Source: Chelonoidis abingdonii (taxonomy: Eukaryota > Chordata > Testudines > Testudinidae). Taken from it: a stretch of DNA of 64,000 nt. Under the pieces are notes generated by a model, which did no database searches, was not told the DNA's origin, and saw only the letters and a program-made list of their open reading frames with translations. Shown here in pieces: positions 35,942 to 47,991 of this stretch. Position numbers and translations under genes: made by a program. The stretch is taken from contig NC_133773.1 in the NCBI RefSeq assembly GCF_003597395.2, positions 64,126,424 to 64,190,423 of the forward strand, written 5' to 3'. Numbering within the stretch: position 1 is the first letter of the stretch; each line of letters opens with the position of its first letter.

Positions 35942-36206
35942 GGCTATGTCTTTACTGCAATTAAAAACCGATGGCTGGCCTGTGCCAACTGACTAGGGCT
36001 CACGGGGATCAGACAAAGGGGCTCTTTATCTACAATGTGACTTTCAGGCTTGGGGGAGAGTCCAAGGGGGAGAGTCCAAGAGCTCAGGCTCTACCCTGAG
36101 CCTGAAAGTCTACTCCACAATTAAACAAACCTCTTATCCTGAACTGAGAGTCTGAATCAGCTGGCAGAGGCCAATTGTAGTGTCTAATTGCAGTGTCAGC
36201 ATACCC
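35942..36206. mobile_element. Foldback MITE with ACTGCAATTA ends
   Basis: Left end GGCTATGTCTTTACTGCAAT and right end, reverse complemented, GGGTATGCTGACACTGCAAT form a terminal inverted repeat of about 22 bp. The interior folds again ('gactttcaggctt' against 'gagcctgaaagtc', 'gagctcaggctctaccctga'), so almost the whole element is one long hairpin. It is non-coding and probably a Harbinger-like non-autonomous element. Confidence 0.65.
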
Positions 36207-36310
36207 TCTTTCTGCCCAGGGAATAGCTGCAAACAGACCCTGGATTCTTCTTTCTTATTCATTATTTTTAATGCATTTGATTAATGTCTTTGAACATAAA
36301 CTCTATAGAT

Positions 36311-36655
36311 CAGGGGTGGGCAACCTGCAACCCATAGGCCACATGCGGCCCATCAGGGTAATCTGATTGTGGGCAGTGAGACGTTTTGCTGACATCTGTC
36401 CGCAGGCATGGCCCCCAACAGCTCCCTCTGGCTGTGGTTCACTATTCCTGGCCAATGGGAGCTGTGGGAAGCAGAGGCCAGCACCCTGTGAATCACCACT
36501 TCCTGCAGTTTCCATTAGCCGGGAATGGTGAACCATGGCCACTGGGAGCTGTGGGGGACCATGCCCGTGGATGCTCAACATCTGCAAAATGTCTTGCGGT
36601 CTGATCACTCTGATGGGCCGCATGTGGCCCATGTGCCACAGGTTGCCTATCACTG
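36311..36655. mobile_element. hAT-like non-autonomous element
   Basis: Ends CAGGGGTGGGCAACCTG and, reverse complemented, CAGTGATAGGCAACCTG are inverted repeats. The flanks CTATAGAT (36303-36310) and CTATTAAT (36656-36663) form an 8-bp target duplication with two changes, the size expected for hAT transposons. The interior is partly palindromic ('aatgggagctgtggg' and 'cactgggagctgtggg' blocks, 'ccacatgcggccc' against 'gggccgcatgtgg'). Open frames on both strands are by-products of this symmetry. Confidence 0.75.
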
Positions 36656-36663
36656 CTATTAAT

Positions 36664-37774
36664 TAACACTAAATATGTGCATTTCAGAGCTTATTGCTTA
36701 GTAGTCACTGGTTAAATAAGTCATTTGGCTTTTTTCTATTCTTTGACTGGATGATTGCCCATGCACTTCCAGTGTGCATATAAATTCATGGAAAATTTGA
36801 ATGACTATTTACAGAAAACATTATGCTTTATTCTGATAGATTCAGTTTTAAGCACCTGAAGTTAATCTGATTAAAAATTAAAGGCTATAACAATGTAAAG
36901 AGGCTCACAGGTAGGAAAGGTCACATCCCTCAAATTGCAGTAAACATGAACATTTTCACTTCCTTAAACTCCACCAGAAAAAAAATTGTAGTAGGTGACA
37001 AGGATATCACACAGTAACTTCCATTTGCTGAACAACTGAAGTAAGCAAATATCAAGCTATGTCAAAACTGAATTTTAGACCAGTGCTGTTAAAGTTTGAG
37101 AAAATCAACTTGATGAGGCAGCTCACTTTTTAATATTGATATTTAATAGTAAATAATTATTAATAAAATTTTCTCTAACAGCCTAAATGCCCTAAAGAAG
37201 ACCTATTTATTGCAGCTGTACATATCATATATCCATATTTAGCTTGACACCATGTCATTAAAAGCTCTACAGTGACTTTGTGCTGAAGTCGTAGTCTAGA
37301 GGTAAATTACATTTATACCTGCTTTAAAGCTCCTTTATGTTGCCAAAGTGCAAATGAAAATTGGACCTTAAGTGTTCTACTGTTGTTAGACACAGTATCT
37401 TGGGGGGGAAAGTATCAATTCACTCCACCGAAGTCAACAGCAAAAGATAGGGTTTTGAGTACCACAATAATAGATGATAATCTGCAACTCTCATTTCTTT
37501 CCAGGATCACTCCATATGAAAAGTACTCAGTGGACTCAAACTGATTGAAAAAACAAATCATTGCTACCAGTGAAACACACCAGTTCAATGTATCTGATAT
37601 TTTCCAGTAGAGAGTAAAATAATTTCACATAAACAAAATTCTTTTAAAGAGAGAAAAAATACTATTGCCTGGATAATGTGAGTACCTATGACAAAAGGAA
37701 GTGATAGACTAACCTGTCTTAGTAGGTAGTCCCTCAGGACACAACATTGATTGGCTCAACCATAAGAGCACGTA
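36664..37774. other. Unassigned non-coding sequence
   Basis: No supported gene or element. Confidence 0.5.
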
Positions 37775-38047
37775 TAGGCGCCAACTGCGTGGGTGGAGCA
37801 CCCATGGAAAAAAAATAGTTGGTGCTTAGTACCCACCAACAGCCTGAGGGATCAGCTCCTCCCCCTCCCTCTCAGTGCCTCCCACCCACCGCGATCAGCT
37901 GTTCAGTGGTGTGCAGGAGGAACTGGGGGAGGGGGAGGAGTGGGGCAGGAAGAGGTGACATGGGGGCTTGGAGGAATGGAGTGAAGGCATGGCCTAGGGC
38001 AGAGTGGGGGTTGAGCACCCCCTAGGATCTTGGGAGGTCAGCGCTTC
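37775..38047. mobile_element. DNA-transposon-like element with TAGGCGCCAACT end
   Basis: Opens with 'taggcgccaactgcgtgggt' and a short foldback ('ggagcaccca', 'tagttggtgct', 'acccaccaa'), has a purine-rich centre, and closes with 'cctaggatcttgggaggtca' and 'gcgctt'. The last part is a weak inverse of the start. I recognise the pattern as a common turtle repeat, but the target duplication is not clear. Confidence 0.45.
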
Positions 38048-38474
38048 TGGGAGTATTCTTTAAAGGAAAATGAATTATGTGTTCTATAATGCACAGTTAA
38101 GAATGAAGGTACTAGAGAGGCATGATATATTCATATCAAACCTCCAACTGACTCAAAACAAGCCTCAAGTTTGATGTGTTCATGGACCTCAGCCCAGATT
38201 CACAAAATATCAGTAATCATGAGCTAAGGTTGTTGGTAGAGATATGAAGCTGGCAAACACTGGTTCCCATAAGCCAGCCTCCCAACCTTCATTCCTTTTT
38301 CCAGCATTCCCTCAGAGCCCCATAAAGTTATCTAAGACAAGACAATGGCCCCAGTGTTTCTTAAGAATAAGAGTAGGGAGGCTCCAACTTTGTCAGGCCC
38401 TTGGTGTATGTCTGCACTGTAGCAGGGAGCGTGCTTCCCAGCTCTCGTACACTAACTCTCACTAGCTCAACTCA

Positions 38475-38482
38475 AGCTAGTG
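38475..38482 (+). repeat. 8-bp target duplication, left of nested hAT-like element
   Basis: AGCTAGTG, repeated exactly at 38818-38825. Confidence 0.85.
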
Positions 38483-38817
38483 CAGGGGTTGGCAACCTCT
38501 GGCACGTGGCTCACCAGGGTAAGCATCATGGGAAGCCGGGACAGTTTGTTTACCTGCCGCGTCCACAGGTCTGGCTGACCGCGGCTCCCACTGGCCACAG
38601 TTCGCGGCTCAAGGCCAATTGGGGTGGCAGGAAGCCGCGGCCAGCACATCTGTCAGCCTGCATTGCTTCCTGCCGCCTCCATTGGCCTGAGATGGCGAAC
38701 CGCAGCCAGTGGGAGCCACGATCAGCCGAACTTGCGGATGCGGCAGGTAAACAAACTGGCCCAGCCTGCCAGGGTGCTCACCCTGGTGAGCCGCATGCCA
38801 GAGGTTGCCGACTCCTG
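38483..38817. mobile_element. hAT-like foldback element, 335 bp
   Basis: Ends CAGGGGTTGGCAACCTCTGG and, reverse complemented, CAGGAGTCGGCAACCTCTGG. A perfect 8-bp target duplication AGCTAGTG flanks it. The inverted repeat continues far inward ('gtttgtttacctgcc' against 'ggcaggtaaacaaac', 'gctcccactgg' against 'ccagtgggagc'), so nearly the whole element is a hairpin. It is non-coding. Long frames on both strands (38401-38830) are palindrome artefacts. Confidence 0.85.
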
Positions 38818-39287
38818 AGCTAGTGCACAAAAAATAGCAGTGTGGACGTTGTGGCTTGGGCAGAAGCTTGGGGTCTTAAGCCAACTCAGCTCTCTTGGTC
38901 TAGGTTCAGGTTGCTAACCTGAGTCTCTGCTGGAGCTGCAACATCCACACTGCTATTTTTAGCACCTAGCTCAAGCCAAGCTAGTACAAGTCTATCTAAC
39001 TGGGCTGGAAGGCTTGCTCCCAGCTGCAGTGTATACATTCCCTTAGAGATTTGAATTCAGTAAACTTAATACAACTTAAAGATCTATAAACTCAAACCTC
39101 CAACCAGATGTGTGGATATTGGGTCATTTTAAATTCGGAAACAAACCCTGAAGAATTTGAACAGCTCTATGCAAGTTCCAGCTGGGTGTCTGACTATATG
39201 ATAGAGATACTGCACATATTCCATCTCATTTCCGATCATTTCTTTTTACAAGCAACAAAATTAACCTTGGAATACTTTGGGTTACCA

Positions 39288-39666
39288 CAAGAGTTCTCAA
39301 ACTTCATTGCACCGTGACCCCCTTCTGACAAAAAAAAATTATTACATGACCCCAGGATGGGAGGCCAAAACCTGAGCTCCCTTGAGCCTGACCATCCTGA
39401 AGGAGGCAAAGCGCAAGCCCCAGCCTCACTGCCCTGGGCTGGGAGGTCAAAGCCGAAGCTCAAGGGCTTCAGTCCCAGGCGGCAGGGCCTGTAACCTGAG
39501 CACCACCACCTGGGGCTGAAGCCCGAGGGCTGTGGTCCCGGGCGGTGGGTCTTGGGCTTTGGCTTTGGCTCCAAGCCCCAGCAAGTCAAATGCCAACCCT
39601 GGCAACCCCATTAAAAATTGGGTCGTGACCCAATGGGGTCTCAAACCCACAGTTTGAGAACCACTG
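39288..39666. mobile_element. hAT-like non-autonomous element, 379 bp
   Basis: Ends CAAGAGTTCTCAAACTT and, reverse complemented, CAGTGGTTCTCAAACTG are 17-bp inverted repeats with four changes. The flanks GGTTACCA (39280-39287) and GGTTACAG (39667-39674) are an 8-bp duplication with two changes. The centre is rich in 'gcccgagggct'-type words and non-coding. Confidence 0.8.
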
Positions 39667-39906
39667 GGTTACAGTATTTACAATTAGCCTGCCTCACTAC
39701 ATGATGCTTGTATATCCCTGTATAATATATTACAGAGGAAAATAGAAATATTTGCACTAAATGTTGCATTATCTTTGAATAATCAGTGTGGGTTTTACTT
39801 CCCTTTTGAATTTAGGTTAGGAAGTGTAGTATATCTTTACTTTAGATATATGTAGGGCCTTATCCAAGCTCACTGAAAGTAATTGGTCTCCTTTTATTAA
39901 TTCCAG

Positions 39907-39963
39907 CTGGTCTTGTGGCTGACCTGAAAAGAGAACCTAAAACAAGCACTGTTAAATTAATTG
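39907..39963 (+). CDS. Weak candidate exon, 57 bp
   Basis: 'ccttttattaattccag' precedes and 'TTG|gtaagt' follows. Only one frame is open: two carried bases, then GLVADLKREPKTSTVKLI, then one base carried on (phase 1 in, phase 1 out). The phases do not let it join directly to the exon at 12008, so intermediate or alternative exons would be needed. An exon this short with decent splice sites can arise by chance in 64 kb. Confidence 0.25.
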
Positions 39964-41219
39964 GTAAGTTTGTATCTGCAATGTCATTGGTCGTTCTTGT
40001 CTATACATTGAGTTCAATATACTAATTATTGAAACATTTTACTTGTGATGATTTGTGAACACTATTACTAAGTAATGGAAGTGTTGGTTTGTTTCCAGTC
40101 AAATCTTCTGCCTATTAATTAAACTTAAATTGTGATGGTGCTAGCTTATCTGAGTCAACAGTAGATCAAAGGGAGAAGTGTGAAAGTTAAATTCTTAGCT
40201 GGGGGAAGAAGAGTTTATTATGCAGCTGAACAATGATTAATTGCCGTCAGACTAGAATTAAAAACGAATGTTTGCATACACCAGGAAAGATCAGAATTTA
40301 TGTTGATTTATCATTGCATAAATATTCAAGTGTTGTTTCCAGCTTCCCTGAGGTAGGTGAAAAGGAGATATTTGTGTATTAGTGTTTTTTTTTCCATAAC
40401 TGTAGGGCAATATAAAGCATAAATTCCAAAATCAAACTGTGCAGCTCCTTGTGCATTGTATGTGGTACAGAGGTGTACCATCCCAGTGGGACATTCTAAA
40501 GACATTGTGCCTTTATCAGGCACATATCAGTGTCTCTTAGAGCTCCATGGGGCAGCTAAAGGCTTTATTGTACCTTTCAGCTGCATTTAACTAGATCTAC
40601 TGGCCTTAGCAGGAAGTGAAGTAGTAGGCATGGATTTTCTCCCTTTGGAAAAACTAATGCCATGGTAGGATAGTGGCAACACCCATTAGTGCAATCCCTA
40701 TGATGGTGTATGACCCTTGTGTGGGGATGTTTCAAGCAACCTCTCCACCAACCAGCTTACACACCTGTACAAAGCCAGGCATACTCTATCCCTAGTTTTT
40801 TCCTATAACAAATATTTTACAGAATCATATTAGTTTGAAATGGATAAGTGCTATTAGATCTGACTGCATCCCACTCCCAGAATAGGATACAATCCTTCAA
40901 TATGTGCCATATCAATACTAAACTGATATTAGGCTTGATCATAACTCAGACACTAGGAACTAGCACAGACCATTATATTCTGATGTCATTTGGCACTGTG
41001 GTTAAAAAACTAGCATATTTTTCAGTGTATTTCTCCACTGGTTTACTGATCAACTGATAAAGCCTATTTTTAAAATGTTTAAACAGAAGTTTGGTAGTCA
41101 GATTATTTTCCCTGTTTCTGATATGTGCTTACTCCTGTCTTTATTCCCAAGGAAGGGAAAATATTTGCAACATGGTTTACTTGTTTGAGGCAGGAAATTA
41201 GACTATAGATTCACCTTTT
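39964..41219. other. Unassigned non-coding sequence
   Basis: No supported gene or element. Confidence 0.5.
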
Positions 41220-41224
41220 AGGAC

Positions 41225-42130
41225 TGTCATAAACAGATTGTTAAGGGTTAATGTCTCTTCTACCTGAAAGGGTTACAAGCAGGGAACTGGAACGCCTGAC
41301 CAGAGACCAATCAGGAGACAAGATACTTTTAAATTTGGGAGGAGGAAAGCTTTTGTGTGTGTTCTTTGTCCGTTGTGTGTTCTTCTCTCGTGGGTGGGGT
41401 CTGAGAGAGACCAGACATTACTACAGGCTCTCTAAGTTTCTGTNNNNNNNNNNNNNNNNNNNNNNNNNNNNNNNNNNNNNNNNNNNNNNNNNNNNNNNNN
41501 NNNNNNNNNNNNNNNNNNNNNNNNNNNNNNNNNNNNNNNNNNNNNNNNNNNNNNNNNNNNNNNNNNNNNNNNNNNNNNNNNNNNNNNNNNNNNNNNNNNN
41601 NNNNNNNNNNNNNNNNNNNNNNNNNNNNNNNNNNNNNNNNNNNNNNNNNNNNNNNNNNNNNNNNNNNNNNNNNNNNNNNNNNNNNNNNNNNNNNNNNNNN
41701 NNNNNNNNNNNNNNNNNNNNNNNNNNNNNNNNNNNNNNNNNNNNNNNNNNNNNNNNNNNNNNNNNNNNNNNNNNNNNNNNNNNNNNNNNNNNNNNNNNNN
41801 NNNNNNNNNNNNNNNNNNNNNNNNNNNNNNNNNNNNNNNNNNNNNNNNNNNNNNNNNNNNNNNNNNNNNNNNNNNNNNNNNNNNNNNNNNNNNNNNNNNN
41901 NNNNNNNNNNNNNNNNNNNNNNNNNNNNNNNNNNNNNNNNNNNNNNNNNNNNNNNNNNNNNNNNNNGTCCCCAGGGAAGGTTGGGGAGGTCAGAGTGCCC
42001 CAAAACACTATATTTTTGGGTGGTGGCAGTGCTATCAGATCTAAGCTGGTAATTAAGCTTAGAGGATTCATGTGCTAGTATCTCATTTTCTGAACTCTAA
42101 GGTTCAGATCTGAGAAGGAATGCTATGACA
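41225..42130. mobile_element. Solo LTR L3 with internal assembly gap
   Basis: Begins TGTCATAAACAGATTGTTAA and ends GAATGCTATGACA, a TGTCATA/TATGACA terminal inverted repeat. A perfect 5-bp target duplication AGGAC lies at 41220-41224 and 42131-42135. The middle 523 bases are N, so promoter and polyadenylation signals cannot be read and orientation is uncertain. The opening (with 'gggttaatgtctctt' and 'gaccagagaccaatcaggag') resembles a common turtle ERV LTR family. A short coding region inside the gap cannot be excluded, but 906 bp total favours a solo LTR. Confidence 0.8.
41444..41966. other. Assembly gap (523 N)
   Basis: A run of N inside L3. Confidence 0.95.
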
Positions 42131-42135
42131 AGGAC

Positions 42136-45100
42136 ATTTGAAGATACACTATTTACATAATTGTAAAGTATAAAAGAACTATGAAAAGTCACTTGCAAGG
42201 TATTTCCAGCACCAATGTACATTTTTATTTTAAAATGTATTCATGGATAATTTCAATTTCCTTTTAAAATTTGATAAGTAATCAGACATGCTAAAACTTA
42301 AAAGTACTGTTCCAACTTTCCTTTAAGAAATATTCATTCTTGTTCCCTAAAATGGAGAGTAACGTTGCCAACATAATTATTTTCCTTTTTGAAATTGCTA
42401 GTGTGACATACTGTAGAAAAAAACAGAGGCGAATTTTACAGTCCAGGACTCCTAAAACTCCAGCATATTTCTTCCAGGGTATTGCAGCACTTCAAAAAAT
42501 AAAAATAGAAAAGTGAATGTATTTATTCACTTTTTCTACCAATGGTTATTGTATTGTGAATAATTTATATAGGCTTTATGGAGTTTAATAACTATAAAAT
42601 TACATATTTATAAAGGTCCTGTGTCATTGTAAAATGTGTGCTAATTTAAATTGAGTAGATATGCTTAAAAGTCAGGCCACTGTAGGCCATCAAAATTTCA
42701 TCTTGTTTCACTTAGAATAGGCTGGGACAGAATTTCATTTTCCACTATCTTCAGAGACTCTTCCATATCCTTTTCCATATATCTAAAGAAATTTACAAAA
42801 CACAAAGCAGAAGTCAGGGATTATAAAACTATGGCAATAAGGTCCACTGAAACCCATCCTAACTGTGGGAAACCTGTTGTTTCATTCCTAGTACTATAAA
42901 AAAATACCGTTATAATTTTTCCTTCCAGGGCATTAAAAATAAATTCAATTTACACTCAGGTTTACACAAATTAATACAGAGCATCTTTCAGGTGTTTTTA
43001 TATTGATGGCACTATGGTACATAAAATTAAGAGTGTCTAGTTTGCATCTATTGCCTTTCAGTAATTACAATATTAGTCTTTGTAGACTGTACAATTGAAC
43101 ATTGAGTCTTTGTTCTAGTAGTCAAAGTCTAGATAAATTCTCCACACAAGTTTTCAGCATCCAAAAGAGTAGTTTTATTGGGTACATTTTCTGTTATGAC
43201 AGTTGACTCAATTAATATGTATTACAAATAGATGAAGACTAAGTTCTTCTTTGAGTGGGTGTCCACATGGCTTTTCTCTTGGTGCACCATGTATGCAAGA
43301 TCAGATTCTTTTGGTCAGCACTGTTCACTGGGACCACTCTCACTGCTGATGGGATCTTGGATAGTGTCCGTAAATGCTACTGGAATATAATCATATAATT
43401 GAGATGATCAAGTTAAACAGATTTACAAAATAACAATAGAGAAGTTGAAAAATGTGAGGGAGAACACACAGCTTAGGGGATTGAAAATGGAATATGGAAG
43501 CTTTCAAGTCTAAATCAAAAGCTAAATTATGGCTCTTGAAATTAAGAGAAACACTCAGGTGGGGAGGTAGAGATGGTTATAATGAGCATCACATAGAACA
43601 CCAATTAGAGATGCTGGCCAAAACTTCAAACCTGTGCCTACAGTGGCCTGACTTTCTTTCTCAGCACCTCTGAAAATCAGGCTCCCATTTATTTCAATAA
43701 ATGCCACACATCTGTGTGAGGCAGGGGCAGACACAATGCCCCCAGAAGTGTATTATGTCTTGGTGTGCAGTATCACTTGCTAAAGCTAGTCAAAAGCATT
43801 TTCTCGACGCTACCGTGTGCGAGTATTGGGGAAAGGAGATCACCCCGCATAGGCTACCTAGCCATGCTCTCTGTGGAATGTGCAGTATTCCTTGGCATCC
43901 TACTGGCACCCATTCATTTCACTAGGAAGTGGAAGCAGTAGCACTGTGGGTGTAATATTGAGAAGAATATCTATGAGCCCTCTCTGCTCACTGGCACAGG
44001 AGCAATGGTAAATTGGGCGGGAACAGATAAAATCCAGCACATTTGTGACAATGACAAGACACCTGCCAAACAATCATCTCTTTGATGGTTTGATTTGAAT
44101 TGATGATCTCCCCCAGTTGTAAGTGGGCATGTGGCCAATTGAAACACATTGCCACCATTAGTACTTATCCATATCATAGGGCTGTGCATGGGGATTACTG
44201 AAAATACTATTTAAGTTAAACTGACTTAATTGTAGGGCCCTACAATTATCAGTTTCACCAGCTATGAACAAGGGATGAAGTACCCTAGCTGTAGAAAGTC
44301 AACCCTGAAGGGGGTTGTAGCAGCAGCAGCAGCAGCAGGAGGAAGCAGCCCCTTGCCAGGGGCCTGGAAAAGCTAGTGTAGCCCCCAAAGTAGGCAGCAT
44401 TAGCCAGAGAGGGATAGTCGCTACATCCCCCAGGCAGACTCCACCAACAGGGCTGCAGTGGAGCACAATCTGGCCCATTCACCCTCCCTTAGGTTGGCTA
44501 TGGTAAACCTAGATCATTGCTTGGACAGCATCTTGATGACATATAGCATTATGTAAGCATTATATGACCATATCTCCCTGCTCTCCCACCTTTGGTGCTG
44601 GGGAGAGTTGCCTTAACGGTTTGGCAAAGAGAGACAGTGAGGTCTCTGCAAAGTGAAATTTGTAATGATCAGTGATCATGATTCAGCATAAATAAAACTT
44701 ACTAAATAAGAATATATAAACACCCTTACAAAAAACAAACTACTTTCAAAACTGTGAATGGTGCTGGTGTCTTTCTCAATTGAAGGTTGCCTCTTTACTT
44801 TTATTTCCCAGCAGGAGCACTAGTTTGATGATTTAGAGCAGGGCACAGAGAGTTCTTCACTCACAACCTTGATTTAGCAAGGTAACGCAGCTATTCACCT
44901 GCTTTAATTAATGCACATGCTTTAAGAATCTTGCTGAGTCAGGCCCTAAACTCCTTAGGAGACTTCCTAATTCTAGTAAGGTACACTTTTATTTGGTTAT
45001 TTTGTAATTAAAAAAAAATTACCACTATTAAATTAACCAAAATATGTTTAAAGGAGGTAACTACTTTACAATATTTTTGTCGTAATAACATAGTCAGCCC

Positions 45101-46793
45101 ATGGTTTTATGTTCAGTCAGTAATGATACTTTCCTTTTTTATTATATTTCAAACACTGTTAAAGTTCAGAGTGATTCACGTAGCTTTGTAACTAGATGTG
45201 ATTATTAGAATATCATTTAGTCCATGCTACTGTTGTGTACTCTCTCTCTCTCTTTTTTTTTAAAGTCACGATCAGTTCAGCTTGAGGAAGGTCTTTATTT
45301 TGCCTGAAACAGTTTTCCCATTTCTATTTACAATTGGCTGCAGACTGAGTAAGCCTGTAGACCAAATTACCCTGTCTTTCTGAGAAATATTTTCTCAAGC
45401 TCAGGCATATAGCACATTGGTAGAGTGTTGTGACGGGGGACACTGCTGTTTATTTTGTGGACAGAGGAATTTAGACTCCAACTCTGTCTATACAGCCTTC
45501 TTTCATATGGTACTAAATTCAGGTTAGAGTAAGGAAAACAAAATGTGAGCCATCTCCTTTACAAAAGTTTTTAGCACTACCACCCATTTCTAAGTGTTCA
45601 AGGAAACAAAGAACTTGAATGTTCTGAACAATAGGAGTGTAAATAGGGGAAAAACATGTCTGAAGGAGAGGAAATACGGATTTTTATGGACCTTGATCAA
45701 TTCACAAGAGTACAGATAAAAAAAAAGGAGCAATCCAGGAGCCTCTACATCATGCACTCACTCACACACTTCAACTTATTCAAATTCTGTTTAACAGTTT
45801 CCTGTTTTGCTTTGAAGTGGCACACTATACAAAGGAAGGTGCAGAATCGAAGAGTCCATTTGTCAATTCAGTGAGTTTATTTAGAATGCCATTTGAAAGG
45901 GAAAGAGAAATGAGGCACACAGTATAAGTTATAACTTATAGTTGTAGTGGTAATATTTTTTCAGACACAAAAAGACTGAAGGAGAAAAGGTTCTTTTCTG
46001 ATATTAAATATTTTGTTAAATACGTAAAGGTTTGGTGTTCAGAGAAGGAGTAAAAAACTTTAATGCTTCTTCCAAGTTCACCATTCCAATCCTGTGTGCA
46101 TTCACACAGATATTGTATACAGCAAAATCCAATAGCTCTATTTAGTTCAATATAAGCAAACTCTATAGTGTAAAAATCCTACCCACATGACAAAATAGAA
46201 ATCTCTAAACTATCTGCAAACTTGCAGGCATACTGAGTTGCTGGCTAAATCAGTTTTAGGTAATCAACATATTTCTAACTAAAACAAACAGCACAAAATA
46301 ATCTTCTAATGTAAGAGTGCTTTACATATTTTTGCATATTAAGCAAATATTTTCTTATGGGAATAATGATGGACGTTAGACTTAATATATCATGATTCCA
46401 TAACGACCCAGTACTAATAGTCTATGATAATTTGTTTATGGACCATGTTTTCTGAATTGTGTATAATTTTTATTTTGCACAATGTTGTAATTAAGAAACA
46501 AACAAGGAGGAAAAAAACCTCATTTTATATGGAAATGTAAAAGTCTCTTTAATAAGCTCAGTTTATATATTAGAAGATTCATGTTTAAATCATATTCTGA
46601 ATCATAATTTTAAATCAAGAAGATGGAGTAGGTTTGTCTAACAGTCCAGTAGCAACTGTTCCAAGAGCAACTGTCAGATGATGAAAAGCAGAAGGTTGTG
46701 GAGGAATTCTAGTCCTAGCATAAGCAGGGCCCATATCCAGGGCTAACTTGGCAATGTAGCTGCTACTCTTTTACAATTTCTATTAATAAAGTC
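42136..46793. other. Unassigned stretch, mostly AT-rich
   Basis: No gene is supported. A short (AGC)7-type run lies at 44319-44339. Around 43240-43385 'gagtgggtgtccacatgg' and following words may be an old repeat fragment. A (CT)n tract sits near 45238-45253. Open frames at 43701-43925 and 44285-44482 show no recognised domains. Confidence 0.45.
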
Positions 46794-46912
46794 AAGTATC
46801 AGAGGGGTAGCCGTGTTAGTCTGGATCTGTAAAAGCAGCAAAGAGTCCTGTGGCACCTTATAGACTAACAGAAGTATTGGAGCATAAGCTTTCATGGGTG
46901 AATACCCACTTG
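46794..46912 (-). mobile_element. PLE end fragment P4 (family 1)
   Basis: Complete outer tail and end repeat ('aagtatcagaggggtagc' through 'gtggcaccttatagactaac'), then GAAA and most of stem II of the hammerhead-like motif on the minus strand. The match stops at 'aatacccacttgg', just before the CUGANGA core. No target duplication and no opposite arm are visible. It is an extreme 5' truncation or an eroded copy. Confidence 0.75.
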
Positions 46913-47314
46913 GTTAGACTGTCTAGGTGGAAACTAAAGATCTTATGGAAATTTTGACATGAATAGGCCCATCTTCTGTATGTGAGACAATATTTCTTTT
47001 CTTATTAAAATGACTCTAATTAGAGATTGTTGAATGTTTGGCTCTACTTTGGAGTTTAGCTGATAAATACTTTGAACCCCAAACTGAATCACATTGCAAC
47101 ATTATTACTGTGTTATGGTATTCATCATCTATGATTTCAACTATGTATCTCTCTTGGTTACAGGAGAAGTTGTTCTTTAGATCCCATTTAGTCCTTCTTT
47201 GGTTGTACCCCTGCAGTGGCAGGCATGGCTTTCTGCACTTCTCTTGCGGGGGAGCTTATGGTCCGTCCACTCTAGGAATGGACATTAGATGGAAGCTTCC
47301 CTGTTTTCCAGTTG

Positions 47315-47822
47315 TGTTAACATGACAGGCCCAACTGCATTTGGGACCTTTTCCTCCAGAGACCTGCAACAGTGAACTGATTAAAGTGACTCAAAAGCAG
47401 CTTCTTCAGCACTGTTTATTCATTCCCTCAAAGGTACAAAGTACACAAATCAAAGGCTAAAAATGATAAGGGTTGATAAGCATATTTCCCCTTTTTAACC
47501 TTTCTTTGCTAGCTTTGGTGAATTCACTGCAGCCCAGTTATCCCCATCTCTGTGTTGGAAGAAACAGCCTGTCCTGCCCTGCTGTGGTTTCTATGGCTCT
47601 TTCTTTGTCAGACTCCTATCCAGCTGCTCCTGACAACCCACTCACTTCTTCTTTGAGGCCCAGGACCCTTTAGTGGATTCATATCCTCTTTGAACAGGGA
47701 ATATTGAATAGGGTCCAGCCTGTGAAGGGTAAATCTTGCTGGCTTGGATGGCTCCAGGCAGGGGCATCCCCCTGTTAATAGTGGCCCCCATTGTTCTTTG
47801 GAGGAGCCTTATCTCTATCACA
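47315..47822 (-). mobile_element. Possible solo LTR L4
   Basis: On the minus strand it would start TGTGATAGAG and end CATGTTAACA. It holds 'ggttaaaaagggg' as a weak TATA-like site and 'aatgaataaacagtgctg' as a polyadenylation signal followed by GT-rich sequence. I find no matching 5-bp flanks, so the boundaries are uncertain. The two plus-strand open frames inside are not believed. Confidence 0.35.
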
Positions 47823-47991
47823 TTTCATTTCCTGTTTGCTTCCCTCCCTAAAAGCCTCCTTTGATTTAGCTCTATGCAGTCAGGTAAACTGAGATGCATA
47901 TGATATTTATAAAAACAATACACATAACTCACTCATTCCTCACATCAGCTGTCCAGATTCTTATATGGTGCTCATAATCATTGTATCTCTG

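Larger units (their letters stand above)
38386..39048. mobile_element. Foldback MITE carrying a nested hAT-like element
   Basis: Left end 'ttggtgtatgtctgcactgt' and right end, reverse complemented, 'taagggaatgtatacactgc' are inverted repeats. Inside, 'agcagggagcgtgcttccc' mirrors 'gggagcaagccttcc', and 'actagctcaactcaagctag' mirrors 'gctagctcaagcc'-type words. The block 38483-38817 is a separate, later insertion. Confidence 0.55.

Noticed and set aside
38401..38830. 140-codon frame and several shadows on both strands
   Set aside because: They lie within the palindromic hAT-like hairpin and its host foldback; symmetry produces mirrored frames.
41251..42078. Long open frames across 41251-42078
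   Set aside because: These are also produced by an N run, inside LTR L3.
44319..44339. CAG-repeat coding tract
   Set aside because: Only about seven units, no supporting reading frame or splice sites; treated as a plain microsatellite.
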